Assembly (NCBI GenBank): GCA_052387855.1
Contig: JBQTIT010000007.1
Span: 65,531-129,530 of the forward strand
Reading direction: 5' to 3'
Source of the DNA: CAIYZT01 sp052387855
Lineage (GTDB): Bacteria; Pseudomonadota; Alphaproteobacteria; Rhodobacterales; Rhodobacteraceae
Length of the DNA stretch: 64,000 nucleotides
The notes under the pieces are model-generated. The model saw only the letters and a program-made list of their open reading frames with translations. It ran no database searches and was not told the origin of the DNA. Both the position numbers and the translations under genes were made by a program. Of this stretch, positions 9,216-19,031 are shown piece by piece (position 1 is the first letter of the stretch; every line of letters starts with the position of its first letter).

Positions 9216-9431
9216 GGCGTCTCCTTTCCCGGGTATCACTCTGCCGCCGCGTGCTTAATTCCGGGCTAAGGCGCGCCCGTCGCCGCGGCCCGGCCCGTCC
9301 GCAACGCGCTGAATTTTGCGAACATTTTCCAGAAATCCGCGCGACAAGCCGCTTTCGCGCCCGAATTGCACCGCAGCGGCGGGCCGTTCTGCCGGCAGCC
9401 TTGTCCCCGGGTGTGACATCGGGGTGGGGAC

Positions 9432-10930
9432 ATGGAACCGGTGCTTTCGGCGACCTATACGGTCGCGCAGTTGGGGATTGCCCAACTGTCGGACGGGGTA
9501 AGCGTGATCGCGCAGGACGGCGCGGTCAGCCTTGTGCTGTGCGGCTCTGCGTCAAGCACGACGCTCAGCCTGTCGCTGGGGGTGGTCGAGGATCCGGTCG
9601 CGGGCATCTTCGTGCCCGAGCAGGAGCCGGGCCCGACCGAGGCCGCGATGGCGCAGGCCTCGGGCAGCATGGCGTTGCAGGTCGACGACGGAGAGGGGCG
9701 GCTGTTCATCTATGGCACCGGCGGCGCGCTGACCCTGTCGGTGATCGGCGCGGATGGCAGCATCGGCGCGGCCTCGGTGGTCTCTACCTCGGTCGGCCCG
9801 CTGGCGGCGGTCACGGGCATGACGGTGATCCCGGATGCCTCGGGCGATCTGGCGGCGCTGACGCAATCTGGTCAGGCCGGCTTTCAGCTTTTCGGGATCG
9901 GCAGCGCCGGCGATCTGACCCAGACCGACCTGATCGCCGACACCGCAAAATCCTATGTGGCCGATGTTGCCGACACGGCCTCGGTGGTGCTGGGGGGGCG
10001 AGCTATCTCTTGACCCTTTCGGCCGGCGAGAACGGCATCACCTCGTACCGGATCACCCCCTCGGGCGGGGCGATCCTGACCGACAGCCTTGGCAACCATG
10101 ACGGGCTGTGGATTTCGGGCGCCACGGCGTTGCAAACTGCGGTGGTGGGTGGGCAGACCTTTGCCATCATCGCCTCGGTCACGTCGGATTCGCTGTCGGT
10201 CGTGCGGGTCAACGACATGGGCTGCCTGTTTCTGACCGACCATGTCACCGACGATCTGGACAGCCGCTTTCGCGGCGCCTCGGCGCTGGATGTGTTCGAG
10301 GTTGCAGGGCGCAGCTTTGTGGTCGCGGGCGGCTCGGACGCCGGTCTGACGCTTTTCGAGATCCTGCCGGGCGGCGCGTTGAGCCATGTCTCTTCCACCG
10401 CCTTTGAAACCGGGCAAGGAATGGGGAACATCGCCTCGATCGACGTGGCGGTCAGCGGCGGTATCGCGCAGGTTTATGTCATCGAGGAAAGCGGCGCGCG
10501 GTTGCAGGTGTTCGAGCTGGACCTTGGCGATCTTGGCCTGCTGATCACCGCCAGCGGAGCAGAGGCAACAGGCGGCGCGCTGGACGACCGGATCATCGGC
10601 ACCTCGGGCGGGCAGGTGCTTTCGGGGGGCGGGGGGGATGATGTGCTGCATGACGGCAGCGGCGCCGACTGGCTGATCGGCGGGGCCGGGGCCGATGTCT
10701 ATGTCCTGATGGCCGACGGCGCGACCGACACCATCGCTGATTTCGAGGACGGGATCGACCGGATCGACCTGTCGGACTGGGGGATGATCTATTCGGCATC
10801 CGCCCTGCTGATCACCGGCACAGCCACCGGCGCCACGATATCCTATGGCGGCCAGCAGCTTGTGATCACCTCTGCCGATGGCGGCACGCTGGCGCCGGGC
10901 AGTCTCGGGGATGACGATTTCATCTTCTGA
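9432..10930 (+). pseudogene. RTX-like secreted protein, split by a frameshift in a G7 tract
   Basis: Two frames together encode one protein of about 499 residues. Frame one runs from ATG 9432 (GGTGGGGA upstream) to a stop at 10013; the second continues with the same composition to 10930. The junction is the G7 run at 9992-9998; one more G would restore a continuous reading. The long N-terminal part is made of repeating beta-strand units resembling beta-propeller/lactonase-like repeats. The C-terminus has a short RTX segment (LSGGGGDDVLHDGSGADWLI) followed by an FEDGIDRIDLS-type tail found in type I secreted proteins. It may be a true pseudogene, a phase-variable gene, or a sequencing indel; the sequence alone cannot tell. 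It is divergent from the nidogen-RTX gene. Confidence 0.75.
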
Positions 10931-11028
10931 TGCCCTCGCCCCCGCCCCCCCACGCGCGGTAGAAAAGCGCCAGGGTGGCGCGGGTCAATGGCCCTGCCCG
11001 GGCGCGGCAAGGGCTGCTCGCGCTGGTC

Positions 11029-11793
11029 CTACGCTCGCGCGGGAAAGCGAAGGTCGGCCGACTGGGTCGAAAGCCGCGCCGGATCGCGCGCGGGAACCTC
11101 GGCCACCAGCAGCGCCGGCCCCTCGCCGGCCTGTGCCAGCACCTCGCCATGCGGCCCGGCGATCAGCGAGCCGCCGACATAGGTCAGATCGCCCTCGGCG
11201 CCGCAGTAATTTGCATAGACGATGCTCACCCCATGGCCCGCCGCCATCGCCGGCACCGTGTGGCGCACGACATGGACAAAGGGCATCATGTTGGCGGTCG
11301 GCACCAGGATCACCTCGGCGCCGTCATCGGCCAGAGCCTTGATATGCGGCGCAAATTCCACGTCGTAGCAGATCAGCACCGCCGCCTTGACCCCCCCCAG
11401 CCAGAAAGTGACATAGCCGTCACCCGGTCGATAGACCGCCCGCTCTCGCGGGCCGTAAAGCTGGATCTTGCGATAGTTGGCCACCACCGCGCCATCCGCG
11501 CCCAGAACCAGTGCCGCGTTGTAGATGCCGTCCGCCGCCGCCTCGGCATAGCCGATCACCAGCGCGCAGCCGGCGGCGCGGGCGGAGCCTGCAAGCGCCT
11601 CCAGCACGGCCGAACCCGGCGCCAGCGCCTGACCGGCAATGTCCGGCTGGTTGTAGCCGGGCAGGTACACCTCGGGCACCACCAGCACGGCCGCGCCCAT
11701 CGCCCCGGCACCGCGCAGCGCGGCACCGACCGCCGCCAGTGCGGCCGGCACATCGCCCCCGCACGAGGGGCCTTGCAAGAGCGCCAGCTTCAT
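11029..11793 (-). CDS. Carbon-nitrogen hydrolase (nitrilase superfamily)
   Basis: Cytoplasmic amidase-type enzyme that hydrolyses a C-N bond via a cysteine thioester. The Glu-Lys-Cys triad is visible: E41 in VVPEVYLPGY, K109 in YRKIQLYG and C142 in LICYDVEF. At 254 residues it is family length with no fused domain. Its ATG overlaps the stop of the TetR gene by ATGA, so it is translationally coupled and probably under that regulator. The family includes omega-amidases, N-carbamoylputrescine amidases and 5-aminopentanamidases; the nearby amine-type catabolic genes favour an amine-derived amide, but the substrate cannot be read from sequence. Confidence 0.88.
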   Translation of the reverse strand: MKLALLQGPSCGGDVPAALAAVGAALRGAGAMGAAVLVVPEVYLPGYNQPDIAGQALAPGSAVLEALAGSARAAGCALVIGYAEAAADGIYNAALVLGADGAVVANYRKIQLYGPRERAVYRPGDGYVTFWLGGVKAAVLICYDVEFAPHIKALADDGAEVILVPTANMMPFVHVVRHTVPAMAAGHGVSIVYANYCGAEGDLTYVGGSLIAGPHGEVLAQAGEGPALLVAEVPARDPARLSTQSADLRFPARA

Positions 11794-12452
11794 GTCCCCG
11801 CCCCCTTGGCCGCCGCGCCGAAATGGCGCGGAAAAAACGCCGCCGCGACGGTCATCACCGTGGCCAGCGCCTCGCCGCGCGAATAGGCCTCGCTCATGAT
11901 CATCATGTCAAGCCAGGACCCCTCGATCGCCAGCCGCAGCACCCGGCCGACGCGGGCCGGATCGCCGGGGTAACCGTGCTCTTGCATCATCCGGGCGCAG
12001 AGCCCCTCCAGCGTGGCATTGTAGACCGCATCGTTGGCGCCGCAGCGCTGCTGATAGATCGGCCGGCTCTGCGCCTCGCCCCAGAAACTGCACCAGGCCG
12101 AAAGCCGCGCCGGGGTGCAGATCGCGGGGTTGAAATCGGCGCCAAGCATGGCCGCGATCTGATCCACCACCGCCGGGCCGGCCCCGGCCAGGGCCATGCG
12201 CCAGTTCTGCCGGTATTCCTCGGCCAGGTAGAGCAGGGTTTCAAGCAGCAGGTTCTCCTTGCTGCGGAAGTGAAAGTTCACCAGCCCATGCGACAGGCCG
12301 GCCGCGCGGGCGACATCGCTCATCGTGACGCGGGCATAGCCGGAGCTGGCCAGCGCCGTGATGGTCGCCTCGATCAGTTGCACGCGCCGCGCGTCGCGCG
12401 GCAACTTGCGCGGCACGGGGCTGGAGTTCTGGACCTGGGCGGGTTCTGCCAT
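11790..12452 (-). CDS. TetR-family regulator, BetI-like
   Basis: 220-residue repressor-type DNA-binding protein. The N-terminal helix-turn-helix region is clear (VTMSDVARAAGLSHGLVNFH followed by FRSKENLL, the usual TetR ending of the recognition unit). The C-terminal ligand domain has WCSFWGEAQSRP and GSWLDMM, characteristic of the BetI group. It precedes the nitrilase-family gene with a 4-base overlap and lies divergent to glpK across a 153-bp gap that should contain both promoters. It may sense the substrate of the downstream hydrolase; choline/betaine sensing as in true BetI is not supported, since no bet genes are present. Confidence 0.85.
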   Translation of the reverse strand: MAEPAQVQNSSPVPRKLPRDARRVQLIEATITALASSGYARVTMSDVARAAGLSHGLVNFHFRSKENLLLETLLYLAEEYRQNWRMALAGAGPAVVDQIAAMLGADFNPAICTPARLSAWCSFWGEAQSRPIYQQRCGANDAVYNATLEGLCARMMQEHGYPGDPARVGRVLRLAIEGSWLDMMIMSEAYSRGEALATVMTVAAAFFPRHFGAAAKGAGT

Positions 12453-12605
12453 GGCACGCTGCGGTTGCGACACGCGCGCGAGATTAGCCGATCCCTCCGC
12501 AACGGCCAGAGCCAAAGCGCGCGCCGGTCCAACAAGGGCGTTGACCACCCGCGGCGCTTCTTTCACTCTCGCCTGACCGCCGCCGTCGCGAAAGGAAATC
12601 CGATC

Positions 12606-14084
<1,479 letters not shown>

Positions 14085-14095
14085 GCGCGCCCCTT

Positions 14096-14176
14096 TCCTC
14101 ATCCTCTCGTGCCGAAATATCCCACGGGGGCAGACCCGAAGGGTCGCGGGGGTGTGAAACCCCCGCCGCGCCGGCG
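14096..14176 (-). repeat. Intergenic hairpin element, copy 1
   Basis: Between glpK and the convergent FAD oxidoreductase. It contains a GAAATATCCCACGGGGGC core, a small CCCGAAGGG hairpin and a longer GCGGGGGT/ACCCCCGC-type hairpin. The reverse complement matches the layout of the element at 21.75 kb (GCGGGGGTTTCACACCCCCGC, a variable hairpin, then CCCCCGTGGGATA). It probably serves as a terminator for the converging genes. Related elements recur at 36.8 and 57.2 kb. Confidence 0.6.
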
Positions 14177-14177
14177 G

Positions 14178-15419
14178 TCAGAATCGCCCCGCCCGCAGGG
14201 GGGCGATCTGGGCCGCAGGCACCCGGCCGGCCACCAGATCGGCCACGATGGCCGCCGTGATCGGGGCCAGCGTCAGCCCGATATGGCCATGACCATAGGC
14301 GTGGATCACCTCGGCCCCGCCGTCCGAGGGGCCGACCACCGGCAGGCTGTCGGGCAGCGAGGGGCGAAAGCCCATCCATTCGCTCGAGGGCGGACCGAGA
14401 TCGGGAAAGATCGCCCGCGCCCCCTCGATCAGCCGGGCGATGCGGTGGGGCGAGGGGGGCAGGTGCAGCCCGCCCAACTCCACCGTGCCGGCCACCCGCA
14501 GACGCCCCTCCATCGGGCACAGGTAGAACCCGCGCGCGGTGGGGCAGGCGGGGCGCGTCAGGCGCGGCGCGGCCATGTCCCATTCGACGTGATAGCCGCG
14601 CTCGGTGTCCAGCGGCACCCGGTCGCCGGCCTGCCGCGCCAGGTCGCGCGAATGCGCCCCGGCGGCGATGACCACCCGGCGCGCCTGCAGGCGCAGGCCC
14701 GGCCCCTCGACCAGCACCCCGCCATCGCGGCGCGTCAGCCGCTCGGCACGCGCCTGCACCAGCGATGCACCGCCCGCGACCCGCGCCGCCAGACGTTGCA
14801 TCATCTTGCCCGGGTCCGACAGGAACACCGCCCGGGGGAACAGCGCCGCGCCGCCCTCCACCGCCGGCAGCCCCGGCTCCATCGCGGCCAGGTCCGCCGG
14901 TGAGATCAACTCGGCCGCGATCCCCCCCGCCCGGCGCCGCGCCATGTCGGCGCCGGCAGCGCGAAAGGCGGCGGGGGTCTCATAAAGATAGAGGCAGCCG
15001 CGCCGCTGCAAGATGTCCTGCCCGCCGATCCGCGCCGCCAGCGCCTCCCATCGCGGGCAGGCGTCGGCCAGAAGCCCGGCAAGCACCCCGGCATTGCGCG
15101 CCGCCGCCGCCGGCAGGCTCTGGCGGGCAAAGCGCATGAGCCAGGGCACGAGCGACGGCAGCGCCGCCCGGCGGATGGCCAGCGGCGAGTTCCGGTCAAA
15201 GAGCAGCGAGGGCAGGCCCCGCAGCACATCCGGGGTGCCGACCGGCAGCACGGCATAGTCCGCGATGGTGCCCGCATTGCCATAGGATGCGCCCGAGCCT
15301 GGCGGGTTCGGGTCCACCAGCACCACCTCGCGCCCCTCGGCCACCAGAGCCTCGGCGATGGCCAGACCCACGACCCCGGCGCCGACCACCGCAATCTCGC
15401 AGCGGGTCAGGCCGGTCAT
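14178..15419 (-). CDS. FAD-dependent D-amino acid dehydrogenase-like oxidoreductase (DadA/DAO family)
   Basis: 413-residue flavoenzyme. The dinucleotide-binding GxGxxG is VVGAGVVGLAIAEAL (glycines at 13, 15 and 18), followed by the acidic strand end VVLVDPN. The C-terminal FAD-contact region GFRPSLPDSLPVVGPS and YGHGHIGLTLAP is typical of DadA-type enzymes. The family deaminates D-amino acids or oxidises secondary amines to imino acids and passes electrons to the respiratory chain. It is the last gene of a minus-strand block with an iron alcohol dehydrogenase, aldehyde dehydrogenase and GS-like ligase, so an amine or amino-acid substrate is likely. Specific substrate unknown. Confidence 0.85.
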   Translation of the reverse strand: MTGLTRCEIAVVGAGVVGLAIAEALVAEGREVVLVDPNPPGSGASYGNAGTIADYAVLPVGTPDVLRGLPSLLFDRNSPLAIRRAALPSLVPWLMRFARQSLPAAAARNAGVLAGLLADACPRWEALAARIGGQDILQRRGCLYLYETPAAFRAAGADMARRRAGGIAAELISPADLAAMEPGLPAVEGGAALFPRAVFLSDPGKMMQRLAARVAGGASLVQARAERLTRRDGGVLVEGPGLRLQARRVVIAAGAHSRDLARQAGDRVPLDTERGYHVEWDMAAPRLTRPACPTARGFYLCPMEGRLRVAGTVELGGLHLPPSPHRIARLIEGARAIFPDLGPPSSEWMGFRPSLPDSLPVVGPSDGGAEVIHAYGHGHIGLTLAPITAAIVADLVAGRVPAAQIAPLRAGRF

Positions 15420-15509
15420 GGCGGCCCCATCGCCCGGGCGCCGCCCGGCGCCAAGGCCTGGCCGGGGGTCACGCGGCCCCCCGGCGCAACGGTCCGCCGC
15501 AGGTCGCCG

Positions 15510-16670
15510 TCACAAGCAGGTCGCAAACAGCGCGCGGGTGTTCTCGCGCGTCATCGGCACCGGATTGCCGCCGCAAGAGGGGTCTTCCAGCGCCATCTCG
15601 GTCAGCATGTCCAGATCGGGGTTGGTCACGCCCAGCGCCGTCAGGTTTTCCGGAATGCTCAGCGCCCGGCGCAGGTCCATCACGGCCGCGCGGAAGCCGT
15701 CAAAGCCGCCCGCGATGCCCAGATAGGCCGCAGCCGCGTTGATCCGCTGTTCGATCGCGGGGCGGTTCATGTCCAGCACCATCGGCATGACCACGGCATT
15801 GGTGGTGCCGTGATGGGTTCCGTAGACCGCCCCGATCGGGTGGCTCAGCGAGTGGATCGCGCCCAGACCCTTTTGAAACGCCGTCGCGCCCATCGCCGCC
15901 GCGCTCATCATATGCGCCCGGGCGTCAAGATCATTGGGATTGGCATAGACCTTTGGCAGGTTCTCGAACACCAGACGCATGCCTTCCAGCGCGATGCCCT
16001 GGCTCATCGGGTGGTAGAAGGGGCTTGAGTAGGCCTCCAGGCAATGCGCCAGCGCATCCATGCCGGTGCCGGCGGTGATGAAGCGCGGCATGCCCACGGT
16101 CAGCGCGGGATCGCAGATCGTGACCCGCGGCATCAGCGCGGGGTGGAAGATGATCTTTTTCTTGTGGGTCGCCGAATTGGTCAGAACCCCGGCGCGCCCC
16201 ACCTCGGAGCCGGTGCCGGCCGTGGTCGGCACCGCCACGATCGGCGCGATTTTCGCTGCATCGGCGCGGGTGTACCAGTCGTCCACGTCCTCAAGGTCCC
16301 AGACCGACAGGTCCGCCCGCTGATGCGCCATCAGCGCGATCAGCTTGCCCAGGTCCAGCCCCGAGCCGCCGCCAAAGGCCACCACCCCGTCATGACCGCC
16401 GGCCAGATACATGGCGATGCCGTCCGCCAGGTTTCGCTCGTTCGGGTTGGGGTCCACCTCGGAGAAAACGGCGCGGCCAAGGTCGGCGGCGGCCAGGATG
16501 CCCAGCGCCTGCGCGGTGATCGGCAGGCTCGCCAGCGCCTTGTCGGTGACCAGAAGAGGCTTTTTCAGGCCGGCCGCCCGGCAATGCTCGGCCAGTTCGG
16601 ATATCCGCCCGACGCCGAACTTGATGGCGGTGGGATAGTTCCAGTTCCGGTTCGGGACGTTGTGCGACAT
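15510..16670 (-). CDS. Iron-containing alcohol dehydrogenase
   Basis: 386-residue group III alcohol dehydrogenase that interconverts an alcohol and aldehyde with NAD(P). The GGGSGLDLGKLIA nucleotide loop, VPTTAGTGSEV and the metal-binding His positions in GMDALAHCLEAY and HPIGAVYGTHHG are present. The start at 16670 lies 4 bp after the aldehyde dehydrogenase stop, so the two are translationally linked, consistent with consecutive alcohol and aldehyde steps. The family is broad (lactaldehyde, 1,3-propanediol, 4-hydroxybutyrate dehydrogenases) and the substrate is not assigned. Confidence 0.93.
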   Translation of the reverse strand: MSHNVPNRNWNYPTAIKFGVGRISELAEHCRAAGLKKPLLVTDKALASLPITAQALGILAAADLGRAVFSEVDPNPNERNLADGIAMYLAGGHDGVVAFGGGSGLDLGKLIALMAHQRADLSVWDLEDVDDWYTRADAAKIAPIVAVPTTAGTGSEVGRAGVLTNSATHKKKIIFHPALMPRVTICDPALTVGMPRFITAGTGMDALAHCLEAYSSPFYHPMSQGIALEGMRLVFENLPKVYANPNDLDARAHMMSAAAMGATAFQKGLGAIHSLSHPIGAVYGTHHGTTNAVVMPMVLDMNRPAIEQRINAAAAYLGIAGGFDGFRAAVMDLRRALSIPENLTALGVTNPDLDMLTEMALEDPSCGGNPVPMTRENTRALFATCL

Positions 16671-16674
16671 GGCG

Positions 16675-18057
16675 TCAGACCTTCTTGAGGTGATAGGATT
16701 TCGGGCGGGTCACCGAATGGAACCCGAGGTACGACAGGCTGCCGCCGCGACCGGTGTCCTTGCAACCGGTCCAGCACAGCGCGGGGTCAAGGTAATCGGC
16801 CCTGTTCATGAACACGGTGCCGGTTTCGATCTGCCGGCCGATGGCCTGCGCGGTCTCGTAGTCCTGCGTCCAGACCGAGGCGGTCAGCCCATAGGGGCTG
16901 TCGTTCATCAGGCGGATCGCCTCGGCATCGTCCTTGACCTTCATGATGCCGACGACGGGGCCAAAGCTTTCCTCCATCATCACGCGCATGGAGTGATCGA
17001 CATTGACCAGAATCTGTGGGGCCAGATAGGCGCCGCCGTCATCGGCCGGGAACAGCGCCGGGTCGATCAGCGGCTTGGCGCCGGCCGCCACCGCCTCAAC
17101 GATCTGGCCGCGCACCACGGCGGCGAAACGCTTGTTGGCCATGGGGCCCAGGGTGGTTTCGGGGTCCAATGGGGAGCCCAGTTTCAGCGCCGAAACCCAT
17201 TTGACCGCGCCTTCGACAAAGGCGTCATACAGGCTTTCATGGACATAGATCCTCTCGATCCCGCAGCAGCACTGGCCCGAGTTGAACATCGCCCCGTCCA
17301 TCAGCGTGTCGACCGCTGCATCGAGGTTGGCATCGGCCCGCACATAGCCGGGGTCCTTGCCGCCAAGCTCCAGCCCCAGCGGCGTGAAGGTGCCGGCGGC
17401 GGCGCGCTCGATGGCCTGACCCCCACCGACCGAGCCGGTGAAGTTCACGAAGTTGAAGGCGCGGGCACCGATCAGATGTTCGGTCGTGGCATGGTCAAGG
17501 ACGACGTTCTGGAACACATCCGCCGGCACGCCCGCCTCGTGAAAGGCCTGGGCGAGGCGCTCGCCCACCAGCAGGGTCTGGCTGGCGTGTTTCAGCACCA
17601 CCGCGTTCCCGGCGATCAGCGCGGGGGCAAGGGTGTTGATCGTGGTCAGGTAGGGATAGTTCCAGGGCGCGACGATGAACACCACGCCCAGGGCTTCGCG
17701 GGCGAGGTAGCGGCGGAACTTGTCGCTGTCCTCGATCATGTGGGGGGCGAGGGTGGCGGCCGCGATCTCGGCCATGTAGTCGGTGCGGGCGTTCACCCCG
17801 CCCATTTCGCCCTGGCCAAAGCGGATCGGGCGGCCCATCTGGTGGGCAAGTTCAAGCGCCACGGTTTCCTTCATCGCCGTCAGCCGGGCGACACCGGCCT
17901 TGACCAGCGCGATACGCTCCTCCAGCGGGCGGGCGGCCCAGGGTTTCTGGGCGGCGCGGGCGCGGGCGACGGCGGATTGCGCGGCCTCGGGGGTGAGGGG
18001 AATGCGTTCGGCATAGACCGAACCGTCGACGGGAGAGATCAGTTGAATGGGTTTCAT
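16675..18057 (-). CDS. NAD(P)-dependent aldehyde dehydrogenase
   Basis: 460-residue aldehyde dehydrogenase oxidising an aldehyde to the acid. It has PWNYPY in the cofactor domain, the catalytic Glu in LELGGKDP (E230) and the catalytic Cys in NSGQCCCGIER (C264). The sequence style is closest to the succinate-semialdehyde/gamma-aminobutyraldehyde branch as I recognise it, which would fit polyamine or GABA breakdown, but this is not proven. The start has a GAGGTGA site five bases upstream. It is followed after 4 bp by the iron alcohol dehydrogenase gene and preceded by a toxin-antitoxin pair 39 bp away. Confidence 0.93.
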   Translation of the reverse strand: MKPIQLISPVDGSVYAERIPLTPEAAQSAVARARAAQKPWAARPLEERIALVKAGVARLTAMKETVALELAHQMGRPIRFGQGEMGGVNARTDYMAEIAAATLAPHMIEDSDKFRRYLAREALGVVFIVAPWNYPYLTTINTLAPALIAGNAVVLKHASQTLLVGERLAQAFHEAGVPADVFQNVVLDHATTEHLIGARAFNFVNFTGSVGGGQAIERAAAGTFTPLGLELGGKDPGYVRADANLDAAVDTLMDGAMFNSGQCCCGIERIYVHESLYDAFVEGAVKWVSALKLGSPLDPETTLGPMANKRFAAVVRGQIVEAVAAGAKPLIDPALFPADDGGAYLAPQILVNVDHSMRVMMEESFGPVVGIMKVKDDAEAIRLMNDSPYGLTASVWTQDYETAQAIGRQIETGTVFMNRADYLDPALCWTGCKDTGRGGSLSYLGFHSVTRPKSYHLKKV

Positions 18058-18096
18058 CGTTTCACCTCTTGGGGTGCCGTATCATGGGGCCCCTGC

Positions 18097-18519
18097 CTAA
18101 ATTTCCAAAGCCATCACGTGCCCTTGCCGGGCATATTCCAGAATTTTCCGATCGCGCGTGACGATCTGGAGCCCATACTCGCGCGCCGTGGCCAGGATGA
18201 TCCTGTCGGCCGGGTCGCCCTGGGGTTCCCCCGGTAGGGTTGACGAGCCCAGCAAGATTTCGATCGTCATTTCTGACCATTGCAGACCCCCGGCTTTCAT
18301 CGCGCGGTCAAGCCATGTTCGTGGAGGCATCGTCAGCAACAATCGGCTTTTTGCAGCAAGCAGGCCGACTTCCCAGGCCGAGATTGGCGACACCAGCAGC
18401 CTCGCCCCCGAGTCTCTGGCCTGTATCAGGGCCTGATTGACCGCGATCGTTTCGTCACCAACCGCAATGGCGGCCGCCCAAATCAGAGCGCAGGTGTCAA
18501 AGAGCAGCGGTTGGCTCAC
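18097..18519 (-). CDS. PIN-domain ribonuclease toxin (VapC-like)
   Basis: 140-residue PIN-domain protein, probably the toxin of a VapBC-type pair that cleaves RNA. The acidic active-site residues can be placed: LLFDTCALIW (Asp at 8), ISAWEVGLL (Glu) and DPADRIILATA (Asp), followed by IVTRDRKIL (the last Asp). Its ATG overlaps the stop of the upstream antitoxin-position gene by 4 bases, the usual toxin-antitoxin arrangement. It sits inside a run of catabolic genes with which it has no functional link. Confidence 0.85.
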   Translation of the reverse strand: MSQPLLFDTCALIWAAAIAVGDETIAVNQALIQARDSGARLLVSPISAWEVGLLAAKSRLLLTMPPRTWLDRAMKAGGLQWSEMTIEILLGSSTLPGEPQGDPADRIILATAREYGLQIVTRDRKILEYARQGHVMALEI

Positions 18520-18944
18520 GACTTACGGCCCAAGAGGCGGTCGAATTTGTTCAGGAGCTGTTCGGCCCAGTCTTCGGCAGCCGGCTCTGTCAGATCGAAA
18601 TCAGCCGCAATCGTGATGGTCCCCTTCATGCTGCCGACAAGAGGGTGAAGATTGCCCGATCCGGCCGAAGTCGGCAAATCCGATGACGGGGTCTCGACCG
18701 TGTTCAGCCTGGAAAAGGTCAGTTTGCCAGAGGCAAGGTCGACCTGTTCAGATTGATAGCCAGCGGACAGCCAGGCTTTGGTTATGACGCTGCTGTCGGG
18801 GTTGTTGCTCCACCACGCGCGATGCTTGCGCGCAGAGGCGGGAAGATCGAACCCCAGGAGGCGTTCGATCTCTTCGAAATTCATCGGCACGCGGACCTGC
18901 CCGCGGGATGCGAGGTGCTTCGTCAGGGGGTCGTACTTGCTCAT
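18516..18944 (-). CDS. Putative antitoxin with DUF7662-like N-terminus
   Basis: 142-residue partner of the PIN toxin. The first 60-70 residues (SKYDPLTKHL, FEEIERLLGFDLPASARKHR, AWWSN) match a domain I recognise as DUF7662, found in proteins linked to toxin-antitoxin or restriction-like contexts. The C-terminal part has KGTITIAADFDLTEPAAEDW, resembling the toxin-binding tail of antitoxins. A GGAG site precedes the ATG, and an 18-bp inverted repeat lies just upstream as a likely autoregulatory operator. The antitoxin role is inferred from position and gene coupling. An alternative is a DNA-binding accessory protein. Confidence 0.7.
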   Translation of the reverse strand: MSKYDPLTKHLASRGQVRVPMNFEEIERLLGFDLPASARKHRAWWSNNPDSSVITKAWLSAGYQSEQVDLASGKLTFSRLNTVETPSSDLPTSAGSGNLHPLVGSMKGTITIAADFDLTEPAAEDWAEQLLNKFDRLLGRKS

Positions 18945-18965
18945 TTCGAATCTCCGCTTGCCTGC

Positions 18966-18983
18966 GTGTGATTCGTATCACAC
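18966..18983 (-). promoter_or_regulatory. Probable toxin-antitoxin operator
   Basis: Perfect inverted repeat with 7-base arms (GTGTGAT / ATCACAC) and a 4-base spacer, 22 bp upstream of the antitoxin ATG. It lies in the only strongly AT-rich stretch nearby (to about 19030), where a minus-strand promoter with a TTGTTT-like -35 could overlap the palindrome. Autorepression through such a palindrome is usual for toxin-antitoxin modules; binding here is inference. Confidence 0.55.
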
Positions 18984-19031
18984 AAAAACAAACACAAACA
19001 ACAGTGTTCTTTTACATATACAGTACCTATT

